Part shown: one piece after another, positions 53,822-63,622 of the stretch
Layout of the letters: every line of letters starts with the position of its first letter
Position numbering within the stretch: position 1 is the stretch's first letter
DNA from: Methanosarcinales archaeon
Lineage (GTDB): Archaea; Halobacteriota; Methanosarcinia; Methanosarcinales; Methanoperedenaceae
NCBI GenBank assembly: GCA_905339155.1
Contig: CAJPFJ010000010.1
Coordinates: forward strand, 1 to 64,000
Direction of reading: 5' to 3'
DNA: 64,000 nt
Made by a program: the position numbers and the translations under genes
Notes under the pieces: model-generated
What the model saw: the letters and a program-made list of their open reading frames with translations, nothing else
Told to the model about the DNA's origin: nothing
Database searches by the model: none

Positions 53822-55317
53822 TGAACCCGATCAAGCTGATCCTGGAATGCTCTTTCGGCCCAAAACCAAGGATAGCAGAGAGCCAGCCCATACGTCCTGT
53901 CGAATTGAAGGCAGACCCATACAGGTTGGCTGAAACGATCCCGTTCTTCCTGGTAGCATCCATTGAAGTAGGAAACACCACAACAAAGTGCATCCTGACC
54001 GCAACAAACATGAAAGATGGTCGCTCACGTCTTGTAAACAAGACCGTGAGAATGACACGTAATGTGCGAAAACCAAAACCAAATGAGCGGATCTTTGGCA
54101 CAACATTGAGTGGTGTAGCACTGACAAGGGAATCTATTTCTGAATTAGTCCGGGATACCCTGATCGAGGCGCATGAGGATGTAAATCTCGATATCAGGAC
54201 AGACCTTGATTTTGCAGTGAGATCAACAGGTGTTGTTGCAGGTTTTTCATCCCCTCATGAAGTGGGGGAATTCGTAAAAGCCCTGGCCGACGGATGTCTT
54301 CTTGCAGGTATTCCCCCTAAAAAAATGGTTCCAGCTATGTCTATCGATAATGTGCCTGTTAAGTTCCAATCCCACAGTTTTATTGATAAAGTAGTCTTTA
54401 CTGGCGCTGTGGGCGGGGTTCTACCCCCCATTGGTTCCACTGGAGTAGAGATAGTGGCAAACGAGATGGAAGGTGAGCTTGCGACAGCCGGGATCAAGGA
54501 GGGTGCCAAATGGACTGGTGTGGATTTCAGGAATCCTGTTTTTTCGATGGATTTTGGCACCACCCTTAAAGGCCGCATCACCAATGATGATATCCCTTAT
54601 GCCAGAACCATTGCTAACCTGTGCGGTTATGCAGGTGCGATCCCTGATGCTGTGATAAAAGGAACCGACCTTGTGGATAAGAGATATGGTGCTGCGCTTG
54701 ATCTATTTAAAGATAAAAGGGAGACATTTATCTGGCTCACGAAAAAAAGTATTATTAAAAAATATGCCCATGCTATCAATTCTTTGATAACTATCGATCT
54801 AGTGCCACAGGATAGGGATAAATACGGAAGTGTGCCTGTAGATCCTGCCGCAGCAAGAGATATAGGTGTCACGCTCATAGGATGTGATGTTGGTGTTAAT
54901 GGAAGCTTTATGCCCAAACTCACCGATATCGGCGTTGAAATATATTCAAAGCACGGTTTAAAAACGATGTTCGCAACTCTTGATCTTGTTTCTGCGATGA
55001 TGGTAAAGAGGCTTGTAAAATTGAGCCTTGATAATCATCTGATCTCTGAGAAAACATCTATCGGGTTAACAGGCAGGGCAGCCATCACAGGCTGCAAGCC
55101 GTACCTGATACTGGATGAGATAGAGAAACTTGGGATTTATGATAATGCAAGAAACCATGTGGTTTTCGTGGATGATGGCCTTGCCCGCGGCGCCGGAGTT
55201 ATGGCTCGCTGTATGAACTCACTGGGAGTCCCGGTGAATCCGATCGGGGGAATCAGGGGCGGAGGATGCGTTCTGGGAAAGCGCATCGAACAGTATAAAA
55301 AATCAAAAGAAAATTGA
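53821..55317 (+). CDS. Methanogenesis marker protein 14
   Basis: A 498-residue protein matching the marker 14 family (TIGR03285), an ASKHA-fold group conserved in methane-metabolising archaea. The phosphate-binding first loop ASIEVGNTTTKCIL, a second segment FSMDFGTTLKGR and GGVLPPIGSTGVEIVANEME fit an actin/Hsp70-like ATPase. The C-terminus IGGIRGGGCVLGKRIEQYK is conserved. Exact biochemistry unknown; reductive activation of cofactor-bearing enzymes is a common proposal for this ASKHA group. It supports placement of the organism in the methanogen/ANME lineage. Confidence 0.9.
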   Translation: MNPIKLILECSFGPKPRIAESQPIRPVELKADPYRLAETIPFFLVASIEVGNTTTKCILTATNMKDGRSRLVNKTVRMTRNVRKPKPNERIFGTTLSGVALTRESISELVRDTLIEAHEDVNLDIRTDLDFAVRSTGVVAGFSSPHEVGEFVKALADGCLLAGIPPKKMVPAMSIDNVPVKFQSHSFIDKVVFTGAVGGVLPPIGSTGVEIVANEMEGELATAGIKEGAKWTGVDFRNPVFSMDFGTTLKGRITNDDIPYARTIANLCGYAGAIPDAVIKGTDLVDKRYGAALDLFKDKRETFIWLTKKSIIKKYAHAINSLITIDLVPQDRDKYGSVPVDPAAARDIGVTLIGCDVGVNGSFMPKLTDIGVEIYSKHGLKTMFATLDLVSAMMVKRLVKLSLDNHLISEKTSIGLTGRAAITGCKPYLILDEIEKLGIYDNARNHVVFVDDGLARGAGVMARCMNSLGVPVNPIGGIRGGGCVLGKRIEQYKKSKEN

Positions 55318-55431
55318 TTTATTTCATAATTAATAGCTCATTTCGATTTTTTACCTATCATTCATAGTAATTAAGTTTATACATTATAGGGTTTAAGTTA
55401 GTATTACCCGAAAACAGGAGGGCAACTCAAA

Positions 55432-57360
55432 ATGGTTGATATACTAAATAAACTTGGAATTGGAAACCGAAAAGAGAACGAAAAAGAAAATGCTTCAGTT
55501 CATAAATCCACCCTGGAAATGTATGAAAGAACAGGCAAGATGAACATCCCCACCATCTTCGACCGGTACAATGCCCAGCAGCCCCAGTGTACTTACGGTG
55601 CGCAGGGCATATGCTGCCAGTTGTGCAGCCATGGCCCATGCAGAATAACGAATAAGGCCACAGCCGGCATTTGCGGCGCAACCGCGGATGTCATCGCTGC
55701 CAGGAACTTCCTCAGACTTACAGCAGGAGGCGCAGCAGCCTACACCCACCATCTTGAGATGATAGCAAAAACCCTCAAGGCAACAGCACAGGGAAAGACC
55801 ACATTCAAGATACAGGACCCAGGAAAACTCAAGTCTGTCGCCGGTGCGCTTGGACTTGATACGAAAAAATCAACTGAAGACCTTGCAATCGCTCTTGCTG
55901 ATGCTGTTCTTTCAGAGGTCAAGAAGAGTGCAGATGAACCGCTTCTCCTTGTGGAAAAGTTCGCACCAAAGACAAGGCTTGAGGTATGGAAAAAGCTCGG
56001 AATAATGCCAGGCGGCACGTATGCGGAAGTGGGAGATGCAATGACAAAGACGCTCACATCCATAGACACAGACCCGGTAGACCTTCTGCTTACAACTCTC
56101 AAAGTGGGAATAGCCACAGGTTACATGGGCCTTGTCGCAACGATCACCTTACAGGATATACTGCTTGGAACTCCGACTCCAACAACCTCCTCAGCCGATC
56201 TTGGCATCATAGATCCAAAGGCGGTAAATATCGTTGCACACGGGCATGTTCCGCTTATGGCAACAGCAGTTCTTCGGGCAACGCAGAGCTCTGAGATGCA
56301 GAAACTGGCAAAAGAGGCGGGAGCATCGGATATAAAGCTTCTCGGTTCCATGTGTACAGGCCAGGAACTCATGCAGCGCTCTGCAACGAGTGCAAAAGGA
56401 TTCGCAGGACAGACAGGCAACTGGATAAACCAGGAGTACCTCATTGCCACAGGCGCAATCGACCTTGTGATGATGGACCTCAACTGCTCGACACCCGGTC
56501 TCAAGTCGATGGCAGACCACTTCCACACCAGGGTCATCTCTGTGGATAAGCTTGTAAGGATGGCAGGCGTAACTGACCATCTGGACTTCAATCCGGAAAA
56601 AGCGGATGAGCAAGCTATGCAGATAGTGAAGATGTCTATCGATGCATACAAGATGAGGGATAAAAGCAAGGTCCATATACCAAAGTATAAATCTGAGGTG
56701 ATGGCAGGCTTCTCGGTTGAAAGCTGTAAAGCTGCCCTGGGGGGAACCTGGAATCCTCTCATCGACGCGATAAAGGCTGGAAGCGTAAAAGGTATCGTTG
56801 CAGTTGTGGGGTGCACCACGGCAAAGACAAAACACGATACTGTGTCGGTCAAGCTCTCGCGCGAGCTCATCAAGCGCAATATACTGGTAATAAACGCGGG
56901 CTGTGTAAGTTCTGCAATTCAGATAGAAGGGCTAATGAAGCCGGAAGCGGCGGACCAGGCAGGCGAAGGTCTGAAAGCGGTTTGCAGATCACTTCATATA
57001 CCTCCGTGTCTCAACTATGGTTCATGCGTTGACATAGGGAGAATAGGCGTTGCCGTTACCGAGATAGCAGCTACTCTCGGAGTCGATCCTAGTGCCCTAC
57101 CTGTTGCGGCATCCGCACCTGAATATCTTGAGCAGAAGGCTGTTGCTGACGGTGCATTCGCAGTTGCCTTCGGATTGCTGCTCCACCTCGCGCCAGTGCC
57201 CCCGGTCACCGGAGCGCCGCTCGTGGCAAAGGTACTCACGAACGACGTGGAATCACTGACCGGCGGTAAGGTGCTTGTGGAGCTTGATCCTGTAAAGGCT
57301 GCTGATGCCATCGAAGCCCACATCAACACAAAGAGAAAGGCTCTGGGACTTCCAGTCTGA
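55432..57360 (+). CDS. cooS: Ni-CO dehydrogenase catalytic subunit CooS
   Basis: A 642-residue anaerobic CO dehydrogenase. The D/B cluster region is CTYGAQGICCQLCSHGPCRI with AGICGA. C-cluster ligands are in place: HGHVP (His), SMCTGQE, DLNCSTPG, VVGCTTAKTKHD, NAGCVSSA and YGSCVDIG. An AGGAGGGC site lies just before the ATG. It would interconvert CO and CO2 with ferredoxin. It follows marker 14 by about 115 bases with its own AT-rich promoter region, and faces away from the altered paralogue 5 kb to the left. Confidence 0.94.
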   Translation: MVDILNKLGIGNRKENEKENASVHKSTLEMYERTGKMNIPTIFDRYNAQQPQCTYGAQGICCQLCSHGPCRITNKATAGICGATADVIAARNFLRLTAGGAAAYTHHLEMIAKTLKATAQGKTTFKIQDPGKLKSVAGALGLDTKKSTEDLAIALADAVLSEVKKSADEPLLLVEKFAPKTRLEVWKKLGIMPGGTYAEVGDAMTKTLTSIDTDPVDLLLTTLKVGIATGYMGLVATITLQDILLGTPTPTTSSADLGIIDPKAVNIVAHGHVPLMATAVLRATQSSEMQKLAKEAGASDIKLLGSMCTGQELMQRSATSAKGFAGQTGNWINQEYLIATGAIDLVMMDLNCSTPGLKSMADHFHTRVISVDKLVRMAGVTDHLDFNPEKADEQAMQIVKMSIDAYKMRDKSKVHIPKYKSEVMAGFSVESCKAALGGTWNPLIDAIKAGSVKGIVAVVGCTTAKTKHDTVSVKLSRELIKRNILVINAGCVSSAIQIEGLMKPEAADQAGEGLKAVCRSLHIPPCLNYGSCVDIGRIGVAVTEIAATLGVDPSALPVAASAPEYLEQKAVADGAFAVAFGLLLHLAPVPPVTGAPLVAKVLTNDVESLTGGKVLVELDPVKAADAIEAHINTKRKALGLPV

Positions 57361-57539
57361 ATGCAAACTAGAATCCTATGAAAACGATTCGCTGCAAGCC
57401 CGGCGCATTATTTTTCTATAGGGTATAGTTGAAAATGTAACTTTGAGTTATAGTTCATAACGGGTATATATTTACGTTGACAATTCATAAAACCATATGC
57501 GGATGTGACTTTTAAAAAATGAAGATAGGAGATGAATTC
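57361..57539 (+). promoter_or_regulatory. Promoter region of the nitrate reductase operon
   Basis: An AT-rich stretch with GGTATATATTTA near 57461-57472 as a probable TATA box, about 70 bases before the leader ORF. No clear palindromic operator is seen. Confidence 0.45.
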
Positions 57540-57644
57540 ATGACAATGCCTGGAATAAAGTATCAGTTGTATAGAGATTCTATTGAGCGGAAATTAATTT
57601 GGAAAAAAAGATCGATATTTGATGGGGCGGGGTACGTCCCATGA
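57540..57644 (+). CDS. 34-residue leader ORF overlapping narG start
   Basis: ATG with a GGAG site eight bases upstream. The product begins MTMPGIKYQLYRDS and ends FDGAGYVP. Its stop TGA overlaps the narG ATG (ATGA), so ribosomes finishing it could restart on narG. It may act as a translational coupler. No family is recognised. Confidence 0.5.
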   Translation: MTMPGIKYQLYRDSIERKLIWKKRSIFDGAGYVP

Positions 57645-60600
57645 GTTCTTTAACAGATGCCCAACATAGTACTGTTCCGACTATAGAAAAAATAACGCGA
57701 AGAAATTTTATAAAAATTTCCGCAGCTGCAGTTGCAGCACTCGGTATGAGTAACCCCGTACTTGCTGCTTTCAAATTTATCCCTGAGATCGATAATCCTC
57801 TTGATTTTTACCCTGACAGGGACTGGGAGAAGATATACCGCGATCAGTTTAAATACGATTCTACAGTTCATTTTCTGTGTGCTCCCAACGATACCCATAA
57901 CTGCCTCCTGAGAGGATATGTAAAGAATGACATCATTACCAGGATAGGCCCAAGCTATGGCTATGGCAAGGCTAAAGATGTTTACGGGAACCAGGCATCC
58001 CACCGCTGGGACCCACGCTTATGCCAGAAAGGGCTTGTGATGGTTCGCAAGATATATGGACCGAGAAGAGTGAAATATCCAATGGTCAGGGAGGGTTTCA
58101 AAAACTGGGTTGACGCCGGATTTCCGAGGGACGAAAATGGGAGAATGCCGGAAAGATATCTCAATCGTGGGAAAGAATCATTTATAAGGATTACGTTTGA
58201 AGAGGCTTGCGAGATGGTCGCCAAGTCTGCTGTCAGCATTGCAACCACATACTCAGGGAAGACTGGAGAGAATCTTCTTAAGAAACAGGGCTATGACGAA
58301 TCAATGATCGAAGAAATGCAAGGAGCAGGGACGCAAACGCTGAAGCTTCGGGGCGGCATGGCATTCTTAGGGGCAACAAGAATATTTGGTATGTACAGGT
58401 TCGCAAACTCATTAGCGCTTCTGGATGACAAAATACGAAAGGTTGGAAAAGAGAAGGCTTTGGGCGGGCGTGGTTTTGACAGTTATTCATGGCATACGGA
58501 TCTGCCACCGGGACATACCATGACATGCGGCCACCAGACAATGGATTTCGATCTATCCACAGTGGAAAATTCCAATCTTGTTATCTGCTGGGGAATGAAC
58601 TGGATCTCCACAAAAATGCCTGATGCGCACTGGTTGACGGAAGCGCGGCTTAAAGGGACGAAGGTCGTTACCGTGGCATGCGAGTACCAGTCTACATCCA
58701 ACAAGGCAGATAATGTCATCGTAATTCGGCCTGGAAGTGATACTGCCTTTGCGCTTGGACTTGCTAATATCATAATCAGCGAGAACCTTTACGATACTGA
58801 TTTTGTGAGAGGGCATACCGACATGCCTCTTTTAGTGCGGATGGACACGCTAAAACTGCTCAAGCCCCAGGATATAATTGCAGATTACAAGCCCGGAGAA
58901 TTGAAAAAGACGACAATACTCAAACAAGGGGAAAATGCCCTCCCGAACACGGAACAGGACCGCCAGATAACAACCGAAAAGTTGCGCAATGAATGGGGAG
59001 ATTTCATTGCCTGGAATTCAGATACAAATCAAACAGAAATCGTTACGAGGGATGACGCAGCCACCATTAAAAATTTTGCGCTTGAAGGCGAATTTACAGT
59101 TGATGCCTTAGACGGGAAAAAAATCTCTGTTAGACCCGTGTTCGATATGCTCAAAGAACATGCCTCATATTTCACTCCTGAAGTTGTTAGTGATTTATGC
59201 AGTGTGAACCAGGATGCGATAACCTGGCTAGCCCGTGAAATTGCCAAAAACAAATCAAAGACCCTGGTACCTGTCGGAATGGGTCCGAACCATTTCTACA
59301 ACGGTGACCTCAGTGGCAGAGCAATATTCCTTGTTTGCGCTCTCACTAAAAATATAGGGTTCCACGGAGGAAATATCGGAAGTTTCTCAGGTAACTACCG
59401 GGGCGCATATTTTAACGGCCTTCCTTATTATATCGCTGAAGATCCTTTTGATATTGAACTTGACCCTGCAAAAACCCCCCGTCACAAGGATTATTATAAA
59501 TATGAATCCGCTCACTACCTTAATTATGGCGACCGCCCGCTCAGGGCAGGAGATAAGCTTTTCACCGGGAAAAGCCACATGCCCACCCCGACCAAATTCT
59601 TCTGGTTCAATAACGGGAACTCTATTCTTGGAAATCTGAAATGGCATCATGATTTTGTGATGAACACGCTTCCAAAGATCGAATGCGTGGTTGTGAATGA
59701 ATGGTGGTGGACAGCGTCTTGTGAATACGCTGATGTGGTCTTCGCAATAGATTCATGGGCAGAGTTAAAATACCCTGATATGACCGCAGCTGTCACCAAT
59801 CCATTCTTGTCGATATTTCCAAGAACCTCCCTGAAGAAGGTGCATGATACCCGCAGCGATATCGAAGTTCTGGCAGGCGTTGGAAAAGCGATGGCAAAAG
59901 TTACAGAAGATGCTCGTTTTGATGATTACTGGAAGTTCGTGAACGAACAGAATGTCGAAGTCTATCTCCAGAGGATCATCGACCACTCTTCTACCCTCAA
60001 AGGCTATAAAATAGAGGAGCTTGAGGCTAACGCCATAGAAGGCATACCAGCGCTGATTATGTTACGAACCTATCCCAAAGCCATGGGCTGGGAACAGTCC
60101 GTTGATAATAAGCCGCATTACACAAAATCCGGGAGGATGGAGTTTTATCGCGATGAAGATGAGTTCATAGAGTACGGGGAGAACATCCCTATTCATCGTG
60201 AACCCATTGATTCCACGATCTATGAACCGAATGTGATCGTGTGCGGTGGGACCAATTTGATAAGACCTAAGAGCCCGGAGGAATATGGTTTATCACGGGA
60301 CGATCTCTCCTGCGAAGTCAGGCAGGTCAGAAATGTTATAATACAGCCTGCGCAGGTCACAAAGACTGTCCATCCCCTGCGTAAGAGTGGTTTTTCTCTT
60401 GTTTACATAACGCCCAAATACCGCCACGGTGCACATACCACGCCAGTTGATATCGATCTCATGTCCCTCTGGTTTGGGCCATTCGGGGATATATCACGTC
60501 GGGATAAAAGAATGCCATGGGTAGGGGAAGGATATGTTGACCTGAACCCGGCAGATGCAAAGGAACTGGGAATAGCAGATGGAGACTATGTCTATATTGA

Positions 60601-61105
60601 TGCTGATCCCGATGACCGGCCATTCCGGGGCTGGCAGAAAAAGCCCGACGATCACAGGGTGCACCGCGCAATGATGCGTGCGCGCTATTATATGGGCATT
60701 CCTCGCGGCATAGCCCGTTCATGGCATAATATGTTCGTTGCCACCTATGGTTCTGTAGAGGGTCATGAAACTAATCCGGATAAACTTGCAAGGAACCCGC
60801 GCACAGGATACCAGGCAATGTTCAGATACGGCTCTCATCAGTCTGCAACTCGCGCCTGGCTGAAACCGACCTTAATGACAGATTCGATGGCGCGCAAGGA
60901 CTATTTTGGACAGAAAATCGGAAAAGGCTTTGCTGCTGATGTTTACTGCACGGTCGGGGCGCCTAAAGAGGCGTTCGTGAAGGCTACAAAAGCAGAGCAG
61001 GGCGGCGTGGAACATGCCCTCTGGAGACCGGCTGAACTTGGCTTCCGGCCTGGCTACGAAGGTGAAGCTATTAAAAAATTCCTCAAAGGAGGCTTTTCAT
61101 TATGA
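57641..61105 (+). CDS. narG: Nitrate reductase alpha subunit, TAT-exported (type II DMSO reductase family)
   Basis: A 1154-residue Mo-bisPGD catalytic subunit that reduces nitrate outside the membrane. A twin-arginine signal (TRRNFIKISAAAVAALGM) lies at residues about 19-36. The N-terminal cluster segment reads HFLCAPNDTHNC with a later CQKG. The Mo-pocket region is SWHTDLPPGHTMTCGHQ, with the Asp expected to bind Mo. The NDTHNC version is typical of the NxrA/EbdA/PcrA branch, so nitrite oxidation or other substrates cannot be ruled out by sequence alone. Operon context (NarH, chaperone, gamma subunit) fits nitrate respiration of Methanoperedens. Confidence 0.92.
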   Translation: MSSLTDAQHSTVPTIEKITRRNFIKISAAAVAALGMSNPVLAAFKFIPEIDNPLDFYPDRDWEKIYRDQFKYDSTVHFLCAPNDTHNCLLRGYVKNDIITRIGPSYGYGKAKDVYGNQASHRWDPRLCQKGLVMVRKIYGPRRVKYPMVREGFKNWVDAGFPRDENGRMPERYLNRGKESFIRITFEEACEMVAKSAVSIATTYSGKTGENLLKKQGYDESMIEEMQGAGTQTLKLRGGMAFLGATRIFGMYRFANSLALLDDKIRKVGKEKALGGRGFDSYSWHTDLPPGHTMTCGHQTMDFDLSTVENSNLVICWGMNWISTKMPDAHWLTEARLKGTKVVTVACEYQSTSNKADNVIVIRPGSDTAFALGLANIIISENLYDTDFVRGHTDMPLLVRMDTLKLLKPQDIIADYKPGELKKTTILKQGENALPNTEQDRQITTEKLRNEWGDFIAWNSDTNQTEIVTRDDAATIKNFALEGEFTVDALDGKKISVRPVFDMLKEHASYFTPEVVSDLCSVNQDAITWLAREIAKNKSKTLVPVGMGPNHFYNGDLSGRAIFLVCALTKNIGFHGGNIGSFSGNYRGAYFNGLPYYIAEDPFDIELDPAKTPRHKDYYKYESAHYLNYGDRPLRAGDKLFTGKSHMPTPTKFFWFNNGNSILGNLKWHHDFVMNTLPKIECVVVNEWWWTASCEYADVVFAIDSWAELKYPDMTAAVTNPFLSIFPRTSLKKVHDTRSDIEVLAGVGKAMAKVTEDARFDDYWKFVNEQNVEVYLQRIIDHSSTLKGYKIEELEANAIEGIPALIMLRTYPKAMGWEQSVDNKPHYTKSGRMEFYRDEDEFIEYGENIPIHREPIDSTIYEPNVIVCGGTNLIRPKSPEEYGLSRDDLSCEVRQVRNVIIQPAQVTKTVHPLRKSGFSLVYITPKYRHGAHTTPVDIDLMSLWFGPFGDISRRDKRMPWVGEGYVDLNPADAKELGIADGDYVYIDADPDDRPFRGWQKKPDDHRVHRAMMRARYYMGIPRGIARSWHNMFVATYGSVEGHETNPDKLARNPRTGYQAMFRYGSHQSATRAWLKPTLMTDSMARKDYFGQKIGKGFAADVYCTVGAPKEAFVKATKAEQGGVEHALWRPAELGFRPGYEGEAIKKFLKGGFSL

Positions 61106-62238
61106 AAGTTTACAACTGGCAGCTGAACAGGGAAATGGACTATAAATATCAGGAGATACATCCGCAAAAACAGGTCACCTGGGTATTTGATACTAATAAG
61201 TGCATTGCCTGCCAGACATGCACTATGGCATGTAAAAATGCCTGGACCTCAGGTAAAGGACAGGAGTACATGTTCTGGAACAATGTTGAGAGCAAGCCAT
61301 GGGGATTCTATCCTCTTGGATGGGATGTAAAGCTCCTGGAAAAACTCGGCCCCCAGCCATGGAACGGGGATAAATATGCTGGAAAGACCATCTTTGAAGG
61401 AGCACAGTACGGGGAGGAAATATTGGGATATGCGCCTGATGAAAAAGATTACTCGCACCCGAACCTGGGCGAGGATGAAGTAAACCAGCAGGTTAAAGAA
61501 AAGGAATATATAACGATCCCCCACCAGCCCTGGATGTTCTATCTTCAGAGAATATGCAACCACTGCTCATATCCTGCTTGTCTTGGAGCCTGCCCGAGGA
61601 AAGCGATCTACAAAAGAAAAGAAGATGGAATAGTTCTTATTGATCAAAAAAGATGCAGGGGTTATCAGGAGTGTGTGCGCGCCTGCCCTTATAAAAAGTC
61701 AATGTTCAGGACGAATACAGGAAAATCAGAGAAATGCATATCCTGTTTCCCTGCTGTTGAACAGGGTAAACAAACGCAATGTGTCCAGAATTGCATCGGG
61801 AAGATCAGGCTTTTCGGTTTCAAGAATAACTGGAATGAGCCAAAAGGGGACAATCCTATTGATTATCTTGTTCACATTAAAAAGATCGCTCTTCCACTTT
61901 ATCCGCAATTCGGAACCCAGCCCAACGTGTATTACATACCACCCATACACGTGCCGGAGGCATTCAACAGGCAACTGTTTGGTCCTGGAGCTAAAAACGC
62001 AGTTGAACAGTACAAAAAAGCTTATGAAGACCCGGACCTTACCGGCCTTTTGATGCTATTCGGCTCTACTGATCAAATAATAAGTTCATTCAAAGTTGAA
62101 GGTGACATAAACAATGGGTATTGTGCTGGCTATGACGATAAGGGGAATGAACTTATAAAAGTCCCAATGAAAGAACCCATAATTATCAGAGAGGAATACG
62201 ATGAACAGAGAAATGTGCGAAGATTTAATGTTACGTGA
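61102..62238 (+). CDS. narH: Nitrate reductase beta (iron-sulfur) subunit
   Basis: A 378-residue electron-transfer subunit with four Cys groups: CIACQTCTMACKNAW, CNHCSYPACLGACPRKAI, CRGYQECVRACPYKK and CISCF...CVQNCIG. These hold three [4Fe-4S] clusters and one [3Fe-4S] or [4Fe-4S]. It passes electrons from the heme-b gamma subunit to NarG. It has no signal and is expected to be co-exported with NarG through TAT. Overlaps narG by four bases. Confidence 0.94.
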   Translation: MKVYNWQLNREMDYKYQEIHPQKQVTWVFDTNKCIACQTCTMACKNAWTSGKGQEYMFWNNVESKPWGFYPLGWDVKLLEKLGPQPWNGDKYAGKTIFEGAQYGEEILGYAPDEKDYSHPNLGEDEVNQQVKEKEYITIPHQPWMFYLQRICNHCSYPACLGACPRKAIYKRKEDGIVLIDQKRCRGYQECVRACPYKKSMFRTNTGKSEKCISCFPAVEQGKQTQCVQNCIGKIRLFGFKNNWNEPKGDNPIDYLVHIKKIALPLYPQFGTQPNVYYIPPIHVPEAFNRQLFGPGAKNAVEQYKKAYEDPDLTGLLMLFGSTDQIISSFKVEGDINNGYCAGYDDKGNELIKVPMKEPIIIREEYDEQRNVRRFNVT

Positions 62239-62254
62239 TAAGGAGAGGATGAAC

Positions 62255-62767
62255 ATGTACAAAACTTTGTCATTGGCTTTCTCTTATCCTGATGAACATT
62301 TCTTCAACCTGTTTTCTTTCACAGATGCAGAAAAGAAGGAACTTATTTTGGAATATGACAGGCTTTTCAGGGCAAAAGATATCTGGCTTTATGGGACAGA
62401 GTACACAGCTCTGAATGAATTCCAGAGGGTTCAGTATCTATCTGACATCATGGGCTTTTATAAAGCATTTGGTCTTGAACCTGAAAACGATAGACCGGAT
62501 TCACTGCATATCGAGCTTGAATTCATGCATTATCTTGTCTTTAAGAGATTTCATGCATTGGAGAAGGACGAAGCAGATTCAAATGAAAAAGCATTTATCT
62601 GCCTTGATGCCCAGAAAAAATTCTTCAATGAGCACCTCTACCCTGCGGCAAGGAAGATAGCAAAAGCAATAATTTCCCAAAGCAACAATAATTTTTATGT
62701 AGAAACTGCGAATGACATGCTTGAATTTTTAGAATCAGAAGAGAAAATTTTTGGGAGGGATACATAG
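62255..62767 (+). CDS. NarJ/TorD-family chaperone
   Basis: About 170 residues, mostly helical, beginning MYKTLSLAFSYPDEHFF. Helices carry the TorD-family pattern (EYDRLF, LHIELEFMHYL). It should bind apo-NarG and its TAT signal until molybdenum cofactor is loaded. The open frame starts earlier at 62201 within narH, but AAGGAGAGG at 62240-62248 favours the Met at 62255 (or 62249). Its stop is followed immediately by the gamma subunit ATG. Confidence 0.85.
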   Translation: MYKTLSLAFSYPDEHFFNLFSFTDAEKKELILEYDRLFRAKDIWLYGTEYTALNEFQRVQYLSDIMGFYKAFGLEPENDRPDSLHIELEFMHYLVFKRFHALEKDEADSNEKAFICLDAQKKFFNEHLYPAARKIAKAIISQSNNNFYVETANDMLEFLESEEKIFGRDT

Positions 62768-63622
62768 ATGAAAAAAAATAATGTTATTTTAATAATCATT
62801 GTTACAATATCTTCAGTTGCACTGGCTTATTGTGGATTAGAACTTTCAAGTGGAATACTGGCTGCTACACAAGCATCTCAAATGCCAATGGAGGTTCAGT
62901 TCATTGACAAAGATATAGATCTTGAGAAAGGCATTTTTCCTGAGATATGGGAGTCCATCCATCCAATCGATATAGAGATGGAATATCAGGTCATGGTATT
63001 ACCCTGGGGAAAGAGTTTGATCAACCCCGTTACCGTAAAATCATTCCACAACGGAAAGGAAATTTACTTTTATATGAGCTGGAAGGATGATACTGAGGAT
63101 AGAATTATCGGGACAAGCAGGTTCTCTGACGCAGCTGCAATCATGTTCCCTATTGGAAATAATGTTCAAAATTCCACAATTATGATGGGATTCATGGGAA
63201 ATGGGTCAAATATCTGGCAGTGGAAAGCAAGCCAGGATAGAGAGTACTGGTTAAAAGAGACATCAAAAATTGAGGCTTATTCAGATTATTATTATCCTTT
63301 CGAAGATAATGAAACATTAGTAGTTTCAAAGGTAACACCCGGATCAGCAGTCAATGACCTTATGGTAATAAGAGTGGGTACGCTTACGCCCAAACCAGCC
63401 CAGAATGTGCAGGGTAGAGGCCTATGGGATAATGGAACCTGGCAGGTGGTATTCAAGCGTTCCCTTGACATTGCCGACCCGGAACATGATGCTGATTTTA
63501 ATATGGTAAAGAGGATTGCATTTGCCGTCTGGAATGGCGCAAATGGTGACAGAGGAGGAAGAAAGTCCATAACTCACGACTGGACAACGCTTGAGATAAT
63601 ACCTGTGGGGGGAACAAAATGA
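62768..63622 (+). CDS. Heme-b gamma subunit of nitrate reductase (NarC/EbdC-like)
   Basis: A 284-residue exported protein with a signal anchor (NVILIIIVTISSVALAYCG) and a beta-sandwich like ethylbenzene dehydrogenase gamma subunits (VKSFHNGKEIYFYMSWKDDT, SDAAAIMFPIG, WQVVFKRSL, FAVWNGANGDRGG). It would hold one heme b with Met and Lys ligands and bridge the electron donor to NarH. Overlaps the next gene by four bases (ATGA). Confidence 0.88.
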   Translation: MKKNNVILIIIVTISSVALAYCGLELSSGILAATQASQMPMEVQFIDKDIDLEKGIFPEIWESIHPIDIEMEYQVMVLPWGKSLINPVTVKSFHNGKEIYFYMSWKDDTEDRIIGTSRFSDAAAIMFPIGNNVQNSTIMMGFMGNGSNIWQWKASQDREYWLKETSKIEAYSDYYYPFEDNETLVVSKVTPGSAVNDLMVIRVGTLTPKPAQNVQGRGLWDNGTWQVVFKRSLDIADPEHDADFNMVKRIAFAVWNGANGDRGGRKSITHDWTTLEIIPVGGTK

